A stretch of 64,000 nucleotides of DNA, from positions 1 to 64,000 of the forward strand of contig NZ_JAFREN010000006.1 of the NCBI RefSeq assembly GCF_017377505.1. Reading direction: 5' to 3'. This DNA is from Enterococcus sp. DIV0212c. GTDB lineage: Bacteria; Bacillota; Bacilli; Lactobacillales; Enterococcaceae. Position numbers and translations under genes: made by a program. The notes below the pieces were generated by a model. The model searched no databases, was not told the DNA's origin, and saw nothing but the letters and a program-made list of their open reading frames with translations. Shown here piece by piece: positions 35,421 to 44,648 of the stretch. Position 1 is the stretch's first letter. Every line of letters starts with the position of its first letter.

Positions 35421-36071
35421 TCACTTTTCCTCTGCTTTATTTTTTAGAAATCCTGTTTGTAAAATATCCATATAAATTTCTGTCCGTTCTGCTAAAAACT
35501 GCATTTGTTTGACCTCTGTTACTTCTGGATGAGCCTTTAAAAACTGCAAACTCTCCACAGAAATTTGATTAAATACCCCTAAGACTAATTGAACCACATC
35601 TTGCTGGGCAATTTCTTTTTTGATTGGCAGCTGCTCAATAATACCTGTCAAAAGTTGTTGCGCAATCGCCATATTTCCATCCATATATTGTGATAATTTT
35701 GCTTGGATTTCTTTAGGTAAATTCTGTTTTTGTGCATATGCTGTAATCAGTAAATGAAGATGATCCGGATAGGCTTTTTCTAGTTTCATTTTAAGTCTAG
35801 TTGATGTAACCACGACTTCTACTAAGTCCGTATACTTCTTTGTAAACAATTCTTTAGACTGCTCACTTAAAAAATCAATCACATCACTGATCGTACGCTC
35901 ATACAACAGTTGCTTTTTTCCAAAATAATGAAAAATCAAGCCTTTAGAAACGCCAGCTTCGCTCGCTATTTCATCTGTATTGGCTTTTTGATAGCCGTAT
36001 TTCGAAAAATACTTTAAAGCCGCTGTTAAAATCCGATCATATTTTTGTTGATCGATCTTGACTTCTTTCAC
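35421..36071 (-). CDS. TetR-family regulator of the adjacent ABC exporter
   Basis: A 216-residue repressor with a TetR helix-turn-helix (residues about 10-56: RILTAALKYFSKYGYQ, TDEIASEAGVSKGLIFHYFG) and a helical ligand domain. GTG start; its G is shared with the TAG stop of the permease gene. It is the last gene of the ATPase-permease-regulator operon, and two matching palindromes at the operon promoter are its probable operators, giving self-control. Confidence 0.9.
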   Translation of the reverse strand: MKEVKIDQQKYDRILTAALKYFSKYGYQKANTDEIASEAGVSKGLIFHYFGKKQLLYERTISDVIDFLSEQSKELFTKKYTDLVEVVVTSTRLKMKLEKAYPDHLHLLITAYAQKQNLPKEIQAKLSQYMDGNMAIAQQLLTGIIEQLPIKKEIAQQDVVQLVLGVFNQISVESLQFLKAHPEVTEVKQMQFLAERTEIYMDILQTGFLKNKAEEK

Positions 36072-36892
36072 TAGACTTTCAAATCCTTCCGTTGGTAAAC
36101 CATGTATGTTCCACCTAGGAATAACACAATCAAAACACTCAATAAACCGACATTTGCCATAGATAACCCTTTATCCAATAAATTACTTGGAATCCCCATA
36201 TGCGTCGGAGAAATAGTCTTCGCCCAGCTAAATGAATCATTCAAATCAGCAAAAATCCCAATCAAATAAAAGCCAAAAACAATGCCTAAAGAAACACTGG
36301 TACTTTGCTTACTTGATTTTAAAAACGTTGAAACAAAAAAGCCCAGAGCTAAGAAAAACAACAAAATCAAACTTTCTTGGGTAAATATCTTACTGATTTC
36401 TTTCGTGATTGTCGCAACCGAATCCGTTGATTGACGATATAACAATGTCGATCCTACAGAAACCCCAAATGAAAGTAGCCAAAAAGTAATTAAAATCAAG
36501 AAATTCGCTAGAAATTTACTCGTCACGATCCCAATACGCGTTACAGGTTGAGCATATAAAAACTCAATCGTCCCATCTGTTTCTTCTTTAATCAACGCCT
36601 GACTTCCCAGCATCATAGCATAAATAGAAGCCGCTAAAAACATATATTGAAAATAATAAGCAAAGAAGCCCGCCGCAACTAAAAAACTTGATTGCCCATT
36701 CACACTGATGTTGAAGGTTTTTAATAACGATGGCGATAATCCACTCAATTTAGCATCTAGAAGGTCTTTCATTGCTGAACTATGCATTTGAGGATAAACT
36801 GCACTAAATCCGAAAATAATCACAGCGAATAAAATAGTCCAAATAATCAGTCCTTTGATGAGTCCTTTACTTTCGATTTTAGCAGTGATCAT
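36071..36892 (-). CDS. ABC-2 type permease
   Basis: A 273-residue membrane protein with six hydrophobic segments and the ABC-2 pattern: a large loop after TM1, the ALIKEETDGTIEFLYAQPVTR motif typical of ABC-2 subunits, and a final short basic tail. It overlaps the ATPase gene by 4 bp (ATGA) and the regulator by 1 bp. With the ATPase it should form a drug, peptide or lipid exporter; the substrate is unknown. Confidence 0.9.
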   Translation of the reverse strand: MITAKIESKGLIKGLIIWTILFAVIIFGFSAVYPQMHSSAMKDLLDAKLSGLSPSLLKTFNISVNGQSSFLVAAGFFAYYFQYMFLAASIYAMMLGSQALIKEETDGTIEFLYAQPVTRIGIVTSKFLANFLILITFWLLSFGVSVGSTLLYRQSTDSVATITKEISKIFTQESLILLFFLALGFFVSTFLKSSKQSTSVSLGIVFGFYLIGIFADLNDSFSWAKTISPTHMGIPSNLLDKGLSMANVGLLSVLIVLFLGGTYMVYQRKDLKV

Positions 36893-37776
36893 TTTCCATC
36901 GCCTCCTTCATACAAAGCCATAAATTGATCTTCCAGTTCAGGGTTAGTAACTGTAAAATCTTGAATTGAAGCATCCCCTAACAAAGGTAAAACTTTATGT
37001 AAATCTCCCTCATAAAATAAGCGGGTTTCATTTCCCTGATGTTTTAAAATAGCCACACCCATTTTTTCAAACAACGATAGCGGGATTTGATCTCCAACTA
37101 ATGTGATTACCTTGCCCAATGATTTTTCTTTGGTAATATCTTGAACGGTGATAATCTTTCCTTCACGAATAAAAGCTGCCCGATGTGCATGCTGTTGGAC
37201 TTCGTTTAAATCATGACTAGATAAAAAAATCGTCATCCCTTTTTTATTATACTTCTCCAACTCTTCAAATAAACGATGCTGCATCAGCGGGTCCAATCCG
37301 TTGGTGGGTTCATCTAATATCAACAATTCTGGATTAGGTAAAATTCCAGCGGTAATTGCTATTTTCTTTTTATTTCCCAGTGACAACTCTGACATTTTTT
37401 TCTTGGCATCAATAGCGAATAACTCTATAAAATAATCGATTTGTTGTTTGCTATTTTTTAGTTGATGAAACTCAGCTACATATTTAAGAACTTCCAATGT
37501 AGTCATGTTAGGATAAAAGCGGACATCACTTGATACATAACCTGTTCTTTTGCGAATTTCTTTAGCATCTTTAATACTATCTAAACCAAGTAAGGTAGCT
37601 GTTCCTTGATCTGGGTAAATGAAATTCAACATGGCTTTGATCGTTGTTGATTTCCCAGCACCATTTGGACCGATAAAACCGTAGATTTCGCCTTGCTCTA
37701 CTGATAGCTCTACTTGATCGATGGCAGGTTGTTTTTTATATAATTTGGTCAATCCTTTAAGTTCAATGGCATGCAT
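36889..37776 (-). CDS. ABC exporter ATPase
   Basis: A 295-residue ATPase: Walker A GFIGPNGAGKSTT (about 33-45), signature LSLGNKKKIAI, Walker B ELLILDEPTNGLDP, H-loop LSSHDLNE; then a C-terminal extension of about 80 residues as in BcrA/NatA-like exporters. I start at ATG 37776, 9 nt after AGGAGG; an ATG 18 bp upstream is part of the RBS. First gene of the TetR-controlled operon. Confidence 0.9.
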   Translation of the reverse strand: MHAIELKGLTKLYKKQPAIDQVELSVEQGEIYGFIGPNGAGKSTTIKAMLNFIYPDQGTATLLGLDSIKDAKEIRKRTGYVSSDVRFYPNMTTLEVLKYVAEFHQLKNSKQQIDYFIELFAIDAKKKMSELSLGNKKKIAITAGILPNPELLILDEPTNGLDPLMQHRLFEELEKYNKKGMTIFLSSHDLNEVQQHAHRAAFIREGKIITVQDITKEKSLGKVITLVGDQIPLSLFEKMGVAILKHQGNETRLFYEGDLHKVLPLLGDASIQDFTVTNPELEDQFMALYEGGDGK

Positions 37777-37793
37777 TTTATTATTCCTCCTCA

Positions 37794-37843
37794 TTGACTA
37801 GTTAGTCAATAGAAGTATATACCTGTATTGACTAGCTAGTCAA
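37794..37843 (-). promoter_or_regulatory. Operon promoter with two TetR operators
   Basis: Two 16-bp palindromes: TTGACTAGTTAGTCAA (37794-37809, 7-bp arms) and TTGACTAGCTAGTCAA (37828-37843, perfect), 34 bp centre to centre. On the minus strand the far one supplies the -35 (TTGACT), and TATACT 18 bp later is the -10, between the two sites. Binding would block the polymerase from both sides. Confidence 0.8.
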
Positions 37844-37884
37844 GAATACAAACTATTTTGTAACAGATTATACGATAGCCTACT

Positions 37885-37918
37885 AAAAAAACCGTAAGTA
37901 TTATTCCCTACGGCTTTT
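37885..37918 (-). terminator. Terminator after the LysM protein gene
   Basis: CCGTA and TACGG arms with an inner CCCTA loop; AAAAAA on the left becomes a T-run on the minus strand. Confidence 0.65.
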
Positions 37919-37989
37919 CATTAAGAAGTGATTCCCAACATTCACTATTTCTTTTCTAAATACATATTTTATTTTAAGCGGATTAACGT

Positions 37990-38628
37990 TCAATTATTTC
38001 CTCCGCCTCCGCCGCCTGTACTACTGCTACTACTTTCACTCTCGCTGCTACTAGTGCTGCTTTCACTACTTGTACTGTTCTCGCCACTTGTACTGCTCTC
38101 ACTACTTGTACTGCTCTCGCTACTTACAGTACTTGTATTAATTTCAGTACTGCTGGTACTATTTGGATTCCCCTTAATCTCTTCATCTGTTACTTTCCCA
38201 CTATTAACATATTCAGAAACATCTGTACAAACTGGCACACTAGGGACAATTTTATCGCAATCTTCAACTGTGATCCCAGCATTTTTGGGTATACCTTCAG
38301 GAGTTGTTGCAGTCAATCTGGCGCCATCAAAATGAATAATTGTTTCTACTGGCAAATCATACTCCTGCCCACAAGCCAAATCAATATTATTAATTGCAGC
38401 TAAAGTTTCAACATTTACATTAATTCTTACCGCTACTGCCCAAAGAGTATCTCCCCATTTTAAGGTATAAGAAGTGTCTCCTTCATTTAATTTAATACTT
38501 TCTGGAGTGCTAGCAATCCATTGCTCAGCCAAAGCTGGTATTGCATAACCAAATGAAATCAAACTGAAACTAGATAAAGCAAGAATTTTAATCGTTTTTT
38601 TACTAAATTTCTGATTTTTTCCGTTCAT
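37990..38628 (-). CDS. Secreted LysM protein with a Ser/Thr-rich tail
   Basis: A 212-residue protein; start at ATG 38628 with GGAGAGG upstream (an upstream ATG adds 22 residues without an RBS). Signal peptide about 1-35 (ending PALAE). One LysM (about 50-95: YTLKWGDTLWAVAVRINVNVETLAAIN) should bind peptidoglycan. A short globular part has three Cys. The tail (about 160-205) is a repeat of SSESSTS/GENSTS units, and the chain ends with six Gly and two Asn. No catalytic domain and no sortase motif. Similar LysM/Ser-rich proteins occur in many enterococci. Confidence 0.75.
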   Translation of the reverse strand: MNGKNQKFSKKTIKILALSSFSLISFGYAIPALAEQWIASTPESIKLNEGDTSYTLKWGDTLWAVAVRINVNVETLAAINNIDLACGQEYDLPVETIIHFDGARLTATTPEGIPKNAGITVEDCDKIVPSVPVCTDVSEYVNSGKVTDEEIKGNPNSTSSTEINTSTVSSESSTSSESSTSGENSTSSESSTSSSESESSSSSTGGGGGGNN

Positions 38629-38779
38629 TTTAATCCTCTCCTTATTAAATTTTATTAATTCCCCATCATTATGACATCGGTACTTCATTTTCACAAATTT
38701 TTTGATCTTTATTAAACAGAAAACTTGACCAAAGGAGTTATTTTTATTTATTATAGCTACTTTGCGTTAGAAATAAAAA

Positions 38780-38820
38780 AGAGGATGAAAAAACGAAAAA
38801 TCCGTTTATCTCATCCTTCA
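38780..38820 (-). terminator. Terminator after the RsuA-type gene
   Basis: GAGGATGA and TCATCCTT arms; AAAAAA on the left is a T-run on the minus strand. The loop holds ACGAAAAATCCGT, an inner hairpin. Confidence 0.65.
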
Positions 38821-38885
38821 AACCTAATTGATCATAAAAAAGCCAATTACTAATCTTCTTATTCCAACTAACATCGAGGTAATCC

Positions 38886-39608
38886 TTACTTATTCATTTT
38901 TAGATTGTTCAGCTCTTCCTCACTCAAAGCTCTATATTCCCCTAATCCCAGTCCTTCATCTAGCCATAAACTTCCCATTCGCAATCGTTTCAGATAGGCA
39001 ACTTTTTTATCCACCGCTTCAAACATGCGCTTTACTTGATGAAATTTTCCTTCTTGGATAATCAAGCGTATCTCTGAAGTTTCATTTACTTTATCTACTG
39101 ACTCGATCACTAGCTTACTTGGTTTGACCTGCTCTTTATTTGTTAAAGCAAAACCAGCAGCAAAATGAAGAATGTCTTCTTCTGTTACGATTCCTTGAAC
39201 TTTAGCAAAGTATTCTTTGTCTACATGTTTTTTAGGGGACAATAATTGATGCGCAAGCTGCCCATCATTGGTCAATAATAGAAGTCCCTCTGTGTCCTTA
39301 TCCAGACGACCGACTGGAAATAAATCTTCACGATAATCTTCATCCCGCAATAAATCTACTACTGTTTGATCCCATTTATCTTCGGTTGCGGAGATCACAC
39401 CTTGGGGTTTATGCAGCATATAATAATAATATTTTTGATAAGTTAGTTCTTCTCCAGCAAACTTAATGATATCTTGTGTTTCGTTGACCTGTGTTTTGCC
39501 ATCTTTGACAACATGATCATTTACAGTTACTAAGTTTTTTTTCAATAGCTGTTTGGCTTCTTTTCGACTACCAATTCCAGTTTCTGCAAGAAATTTATCT
39601 AAACGCAT
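38886..39608 (-). CDS. RsuA-family rRNA pseudouridine synthase
   Basis: A 240-residue enzyme: N-terminal S4 RNA-binding domain (MRLDKFLAETGIGSRKEAKQ) and the catalytic motif FPVGRLDKDTEGLLLLTNDG (about 97-116), with the Asp nucleophile. GKFHQVKRMFEAVDKKVAYLKR near 190 is also typical. RsuA modifies 16S rRNA U516; the paralogues RluB/E/F act on 23S, so the target is not certain. RBS AGGAGG before the ATG. Confidence 0.9.
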   Translation of the reverse strand: MRLDKFLAETGIGSRKEAKQLLKKNLVTVNDHVVKDGKTQVNETQDIIKFAGEELTYQKYYYYMLHKPQGVISATEDKWDQTVVDLLRDEDYREDLFPVGRLDKDTEGLLLLTNDGQLAHQLLSPKKHVDKEYFAKVQGIVTEEDILHFAAGFALTNKEQVKPSKLVIESVDKVNETSEIRLIIQEGKFHQVKRMFEAVDKKVAYLKRLRMGSLWLDEGLGLGEYRALSEEELNNLKMNK

Positions 39609-39702
39609 ATGATTGATCCTCCTATTTTAAAAACTGAAAAATCTTTTTTAGCCTTGATATCAGGCACCTCTAACGCAGTGAGTTAGCTTATTTTCCTTAA
39701 GA

Positions 39703-39731
39703 AAATAGCGGAACATTGCGTCCCGCTATTT
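39703..39731 (-). terminator. Terminator after murJ
   Basis: AAATAGCGG and CCGCTATTT with an 11-nt loop, followed by TTCTTAAGG on the minus strand. It lies 9 bp past the murJ stop. Confidence 0.6.
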
Positions 39732-39739
39732 GATTCGTT

Positions 39740-41389
39740 CTATTTTATTTTCAACTTACGGCGAATTTTACCTACGCTTGCTCCTAGTAATTTATCCGCT
39801 AAGCGCAGTTTTAATGTGATATAACCGTAAACTGCTCCGCCAAATGTCGCTACGATCAAAATGATCACGAACGATTGGAATTTACGAGTTGGGTCTAAGA
39901 AAAGGTACAAGAATTGTCGCATCACGATTGCTGCGACCATCATGACCAACGTAATCAAGAAAATCAATAAGCTACGTCGTAAAGTCAATCCAAAGTTAAA
40001 GTGACTGACTTTCTTGATTTTCCTCATGATCAACACACAAGATAAAGAAAATCCAATCATTGTCGCAACTAATGGACCATATACTTCAAACATACGAATA
40101 CTTGGGTATTGAACAATTAATTTTAGTATTAAGCCTAAGGCAAAGTATTTGATTGCTGCTTCATTTTCATACATCCCCATCAACATCGTTGACGATAACA
40201 TATACAGCCCCATAAATAGCCCGGCAAAACAAGCTTGGATCAAGACTGACACCCCTAATGCATCGGGCGCGTAAAACATAGTATATAGCGGTTTTGCTAA
40301 AACGATCATTCCGAATGTCGCAGGCAGCATCACAAACATAAACAATTGTAAATTGTTACTGATCAATTTAGATAAATCTCGGTATTTTTTTAACGTAATC
40401 GCTTCTGTGATCAATGGCAATCCAGTAGCTGAAATAGACGTTGCCAAAGCAATCACAACCATCGTCAATTTGTCTGGATTCGCATTAAAAATCGCAAAAA
40501 GAGTACGTAGCTGACTACCAGAATAGGTTGTAAATGTATTCATAAAATTAGAAAATGTGAATTGATCCACTAGTTTAAAGACCGTCACACCTGAACCTAC
40601 AATGATAAATGGAATAGCTTCTTTTAATGTCTCTGTCAATAAATCACGAGTTGATGCTTCATGTTGATTAGCGCTGTGTGCTTCAAGATAGTCAAACATT
40701 GGTTTTTGTTTACGAATGTAGAAAAGCAAAACAACTAAACTAGCTAACATTCCGATAAACGCCGCAAGTGTCGATTGCGTTACTGCATCAACGTAATCTC
40801 CATCGATAACTTTCATAATGATGAAAGCTGTCAACAACATATAAAAAACACGGGCTACTTGTTCAACAATTTGGGACAACGCATATGGCATCATGTCTTG
40901 GTTTCCTTGGAAATACCCTCGTACAACACTCATACATGGGAAAATCAAAACAGCTAAGCTTAACGAGCGCATCGTTGGAATCAATTCTTCTCCGCCGCCT
41001 GACCATTTGGCTAGAAGTGGCGAGGCAAGATACATGACGATCGCAAAGATAGCCCCTAGAATGGCCATTAATTGAAGAGCCTTATAAAATAGTTGCCTAC
41101 TAATCTTATATTCATTCAGTGAATTGTAATAAGAAGTTTGTTTAGCAATCGCCGCAGGAATCCCTGCTGTTGATATCAATAAAAAAAGAGCATAGACAGT
41201 ATATCCCATTGAAGATAAACTATTTGCTTCATTAGCGTGCTCACCCATCCATGCATACCACGGGATAATATAGACGGCACCCAACAAACGAGAAATTATA
41301 TTACTAGCTGTCATCCAAGCAGACCCTTTAACCATTTTCTCTTGGTTAGTCAAGATCGGTTGATCAGCAGGATTTGGTTGATTTATCAT
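39740..41389 (-). CDS. murJ: MurJ-type lipid II flippase (YtgP-like)
   Basis: A 549-residue membrane protein with about 14 segments of the MATE/MVF (polysaccharide exporter) superfamily. The N-terminus (KMVKGSAWMTASNIISRLLGAVYIIPWYAW) and length match B. subtilis YtgP/MurJ (544). It flips lipid-linked peptidoglycan precursor outward. A long soluble link near residues 225-255 joins the two halves. Upstream the gene faces murE divergently across 457 bp. A role in another lipid-linked polymer cannot be excluded. Confidence 0.85.
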   Translation of the reverse strand: MINQPNPADQPILTNQEKMVKGSAWMTASNIISRLLGAVYIIPWYAWMGEHANEANSLSSMGYTVYALFLLISTAGIPAAIAKQTSYYNSLNEYKISRQLFYKALQLMAILGAIFAIVMYLASPLLAKWSGGGEELIPTMRSLSLAVLIFPCMSVVRGYFQGNQDMMPYALSQIVEQVARVFYMLLTAFIIMKVIDGDYVDAVTQSTLAAFIGMLASLVVLLFYIRKQKPMFDYLEAHSANQHEASTRDLLTETLKEAIPFIIVGSGVTVFKLVDQFTFSNFMNTFTTYSGSQLRTLFAIFNANPDKLTMVVIALATSISATGLPLITEAITLKKYRDLSKLISNNLQLFMFVMLPATFGMIVLAKPLYTMFYAPDALGVSVLIQACFAGLFMGLYMLSSTMLMGMYENEAAIKYFALGLILKLIVQYPSIRMFEVYGPLVATMIGFSLSCVLIMRKIKKVSHFNFGLTLRRSLLIFLITLVMMVAAIVMRQFLYLFLDPTRKFQSFVIILIVATFGGAVYGYITLKLRLADKLLGASVGKIRRKLKIK

Positions 41390-41846
41390 TTAACTCCTCC
41401 AACTTTCTTTGAACATGCTTCCTTTATTTTAATTGTTAAACCAAGTATATGCAACGACTTTCTTGAATAAATTAACTTATTTATATTTTCCTCACAGATT
41501 TTGTGAAAAAACAACGATTATCATTTTTTAATTATCTAAATATCAAATAAAAACTGCATTCCTAATTATTTTATTTTTGTTTATATTAAAAGAGGAAAGC
41601 ACTAAATATCAATCATAATTCATATTTATTTTTATATTCAAGGGAAATATATTTATTATATGTTTGTTATTTTAATATAGCTCTACTAAAAAAAATCTTG
41701 TCTAACAATAAGGTTTTTTCACTTGTTTTTTCTCTATATCCTAGCACGCATCTTGAAGTTTTATCATTTAAATTGTATGATGAAGCTCTAAAGTTTTCTA
41801 TTCCAAAAACCTTACATTCAGATTTTAGATACCGCTTGGAGGCGTA
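41390..41846. other. Divergent murJ/murE intergenic region
   Basis: A 457-bp AT-rich region with no convincing ORF. It must hold both promoters, but none is clear enough to call. murE has GGAGG 4 nt before the first ATG and 7 nt before the second. Confidence 0.5.
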
Positions 41847-43367
41847 ATGATGACTATTTCTTTAGAAAAAATCCGTGAATGTTTACTTGAAGAACATCTT
41901 TTGAAAGAATTTATTTCAACTGAAGGTTGGTCTTTGACTTTACCGCTATCGTTGAATGATAAAATATTTGAAGCCATTTCCTATGATTCCCGTACTGTAA
42001 GCACTGATACGCTATTTTTCTGTAAAGGAATGAATTTCAAAGCAGAATATTTAGAAAGTGCTATCCAATCAGGTCTTGACGTTTATGTAGCTGAACAGCC
42101 CTATGATGTACCGGCAGCTTTAGGAATCATTGTAACGGATATAAAGAAAGCAATGGCCGTTTTAAGTATGGCTTTTTATGATTATCCGCAAAATAAATTA
42201 AAACTTATTGGGTTTACTGGGACAAAAGGAAAAACAACCGCGGCTTACTTTACTAAATTTATTTTAGATCAAGCAACAAATAACAAGACAGCTATGTTGT
42301 CTACCATGAATTCTACTTTAGATGGAAAAACCTTTTTCAAATCACACTTGACCACACCTGAATCACTTGATCTTTATCAAATGATGGCAGAAGCTGTTAA
42401 AAACAAGATGACCCATTTCATTATGGAAGTTTCATCACAAGCTTACAAGACAAATCGTGTGTATGGTTTATTTTTTGATGTAGGGATTTTCCTAAATATT
42501 ACACCTGATCATATCAGTCCAATTGAACATCCAACGTTTGATGATTACTTTTACTGCAAACGTCAGCTAATCAAACATTCAAAAACCATGATTTTTAATC
42601 ATGAATCCGATCATTTTCAATTACTGAAAGAAACAGCTGAGCTGCATCAAGTTCCTTATATCGTTTATGGCGATCAAACATCGGTAGATACAGATTATAT
42701 CTATCAAACAAAAACAGATGATTCTCTTGCGTTCTCTATCACCACAAAAAATGATACCTTAGCGGTTTCTGGTGATTATCACTTACGTTTAGGCGGTGAC
42801 TTTAATAAAGGGAATGCCTTGAGTGCTGTTATCGCCAGCGCTTTGGTCGGCGCTACTCGTAGTGATTGCCAAAAAGGAATCAAAGAAACGACTGTTCCTG
42901 GTCGGATGGAATTATTGACAAATAAAAATGGCGCTAAAGTCTATGTAGATTATGCGCATAATTATGATAGTTTAAAGAATCTTCTAACGTTTGTCAAAGA
43001 AGAACATCCTGATGGCCGTTTGCTTGTCGTTATCGGCAGTACTGGAAACAAGGCGATTTCTAGACGTAAGGATTTCGGTACTGTTTTATCTGAATTGGCT
43101 GATGTCGCTATTTTAACCACTGATGATCCAGCCGATGAAAATCCAATAACGATCTGTGAAGAAATCCAATCTTATATCACAGCTGATATTCCTGTTGAAC
43201 TAATTGCAGACCGCGCTCAAGCAATCGAAAAAGCTTTAGCCATGAGCCTGAAAGAAGATGCTGTCGTCTTAGCAGGAAAAGGCGCTGACTTATACCAAAA
43301 AGTTGGTGGAGAAGATACACCTTATGAAGGTGACTTTTATATTGCTGAACGTTTGATACTTGAATAA
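41847..43367 (+). CDS. murE: UDP-MurNAc-L-Ala-D-Glu:L-lysine ligase
   Basis: A 506-residue Mur ligase adding the third stem-peptide residue. The ATP loop is GFTGTKGKTTAAYF (about 126-139), the substrate loop STMNSTLDGKTFFKSHLTTPES, and the carbamylated-Lys region follows. The amino-acid loop reads TTDDPADENP, the lysine-type pattern; meso-DAP enzymes have DNPR. This fits the L-Lys cell wall of enterococci. The second ATG (41850) is better spaced from GGAGG, so the true start may be one codon later. Ends in a strong hairpin. Confidence 0.92.
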   Translation: MMTISLEKIRECLLEEHLLKEFISTEGWSLTLPLSLNDKIFEAISYDSRTVSTDTLFFCKGMNFKAEYLESAIQSGLDVYVAEQPYDVPAALGIIVTDIKKAMAVLSMAFYDYPQNKLKLIGFTGTKGKTTAAYFTKFILDQATNNKTAMLSTMNSTLDGKTFFKSHLTTPESLDLYQMMAEAVKNKMTHFIMEVSSQAYKTNRVYGLFFDVGIFLNITPDHISPIEHPTFDDYFYCKRQLIKHSKTMIFNHESDHFQLLKETAELHQVPYIVYGDQTSVDTDYIYQTKTDDSLAFSITTKNDTLAVSGDYHLRLGGDFNKGNALSAVIASALVGATRSDCQKGIKETTVPGRMELLTNKNGAKVYVDYAHNYDSLKNLLTFVKEEHPDGRLLVVIGSTGNKAISRRKDFGTVLSELADVAILTTDDPADENPITICEEIQSYITADIPVELIADRAQAIEKALAMSLKEDAVVLAGKGADLYQKVGGEDTPYEGDFYIAERLILE

Positions 43368-43371
43368 AAAA

Positions 43372-43540
43372 GTGAGTGGGACATAACTCTTCGAGTCATA
43401 TCCCACTCACATGGAATCCGGATAAACGGTGGGAGCAGAAGCAATCCCTTCGGAAATAAGCTGAAATTCACAAAAATTTGAAGAACAATTTTCGTGAATT
43501 CCTTCTTATTTCTCGGGATTAAACACTTCTGTCCCAACCT
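43372..43540. repeat. Palindromic intergenic repeat, doubling as murE terminator
   Basis: It begins with GTGAGTGGGA / TCCCACTCAC (43372-43381 and 43401-43410), a hairpin with an inner ACTC-TTCG-GAGT, which can end murE. Next come GGTGGGAGCAGAAGC and a long imperfect palindrome with GAATTCACGAAAATTG-type arms (about 43465-43505). The last part, TTCTGTCCCAACCTCTTTT, mirrors the GGGAGCAGAAG block. This type of folded intergenic element recurs in enterococcal genomes (from memory). Confidence 0.55.
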
Positions 43541-43589
43541 CTTTTAATACTATTAAATGGCGGGAGCGGAATCACCCTCTTGTCTAGTA

Positions 43590-44507
43590 TCAGCCCATAA
43601 ATATCATTATCAGTGTCATCAACACTAAACTGATCAAAATACTTGCAGATGACGTAAAACCAACTGTTTCTTCCGGCATTCCAGCTTTAACACTATTGAT
43701 CACTGAAAAGGTCGGCATCGGCGCTACACTCAATACAACTAGCACAATTCGCAGTAACGGATCTAACGGAATCACAAAAGCAAACAGTAAAGCAAATGCC
43801 GCTCCGCACAAATAACGCCAAGCAAGAACTTCTTTCACTAAGTGCATCGCTTTTTTAGGTAATCTTAATTCAAGATACAAGCCAATCATAAACATCGACA
43901 AAAATCCATTTGCATTCGCAATCATTTCCAACACACCCAACACTTCTACAGGCAATCCAATTTGAACGATCCGTAGCAACAACATAACCATATATGCTGT
44001 AAAAGGCGCTGATTTAAACAAAGACAAAACGATTTTCTTCAACGTTGTCTCTTCTTTAGAGCCCACCATTTTATCGATCAACAACGTACTCCCACCAGTC
44101 AGCATCACACTATTTCCAATATCAAACATCAAAAGAAATGGCACAGCCAAAGGATAAAAGCCTTGAATAAACGGCAAACTAAAATTACCGATATTGTAAC
44201 CTGACATCGAATACATTTGGAATTCCTGCTCTAGAACGGACCGTTTTTTACTTACACGACCGCCTATCAGAATAACCAGGATATTCAAAATGATGCCCAT
44301 TGCTAACAAGAAAAACAATGTTCCTGAAACCACCACACTTGCTAAACTAACGATCACTGTTGCCGGTAGGGTGATATTTACAATGATGACAGACAACATA
44401 CCGCCGTCTGCTTTACTCAACAAACCAATTCGTTTCATTAAATAGCCTAAAAATATGACAAAACAAAAGCCAACTGCCTGTAACAAAATTTCTCTCACCC
44501 AACGCAC
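43590..44507 (-). CDS. AEC-family transporter
   Basis: A 305-residue membrane protein with about ten segments, of the auxin efflux carrier family that in Firmicutes exports or exchanges small organic acids (malate, citrate). Typical features are the broken helices with GGSTLLIDK and GYNIGNFSLPFIQGFYP in the middle and SVAPMPTFSVINSVKAG near the C-terminus. No neighbour suggests the substrate. Confidence 0.88.
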   Translation of the reverse strand: MRWVREILLQAVGFCFVIFLGYLMKRIGLLSKADGGMLSVIIVNITLPATVIVSLASVVVSGTLFFLLAMGIILNILVILIGGRVSKKRSVLEQEFQMYSMSGYNIGNFSLPFIQGFYPLAVPFLLMFDIGNSVMLTGGSTLLIDKMVGSKEETTLKKIVLSLFKSAPFTAYMVMLLLRIVQIGLPVEVLGVLEMIANANGFLSMFMIGLYLELRLPKKAMHLVKEVLAWRYLCGAAFALLFAFVIPLDPLLRIVLVVLSVAPMPTFSVINSVKAGMPEETVGFTSSASILISLVLMTLIMIFMG

Positions 44508-44607
44508 CCCTCACTTATTATTTCTAACACTAGCATAATTTATAGGAAAAAGATGTGTGTCTACCAATTTATGCAAAAAAACATCTAGACCTCCACATGA
44601 CTTTTTC

Positions 44608-44643
44608 AAAAAACATCCGCGCAAGTTTCGCGCAGATGTTTTG
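44608..44643 (-). terminator. Terminator after the Bcr/CflA-type efflux gene
   Basis: AAAACATC plus GCGC on the left pair with GCGC plus GATGTTTT on the right around a small loop. Confidence 0.75.
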
Positions 44644-44648
44644 TCTAG

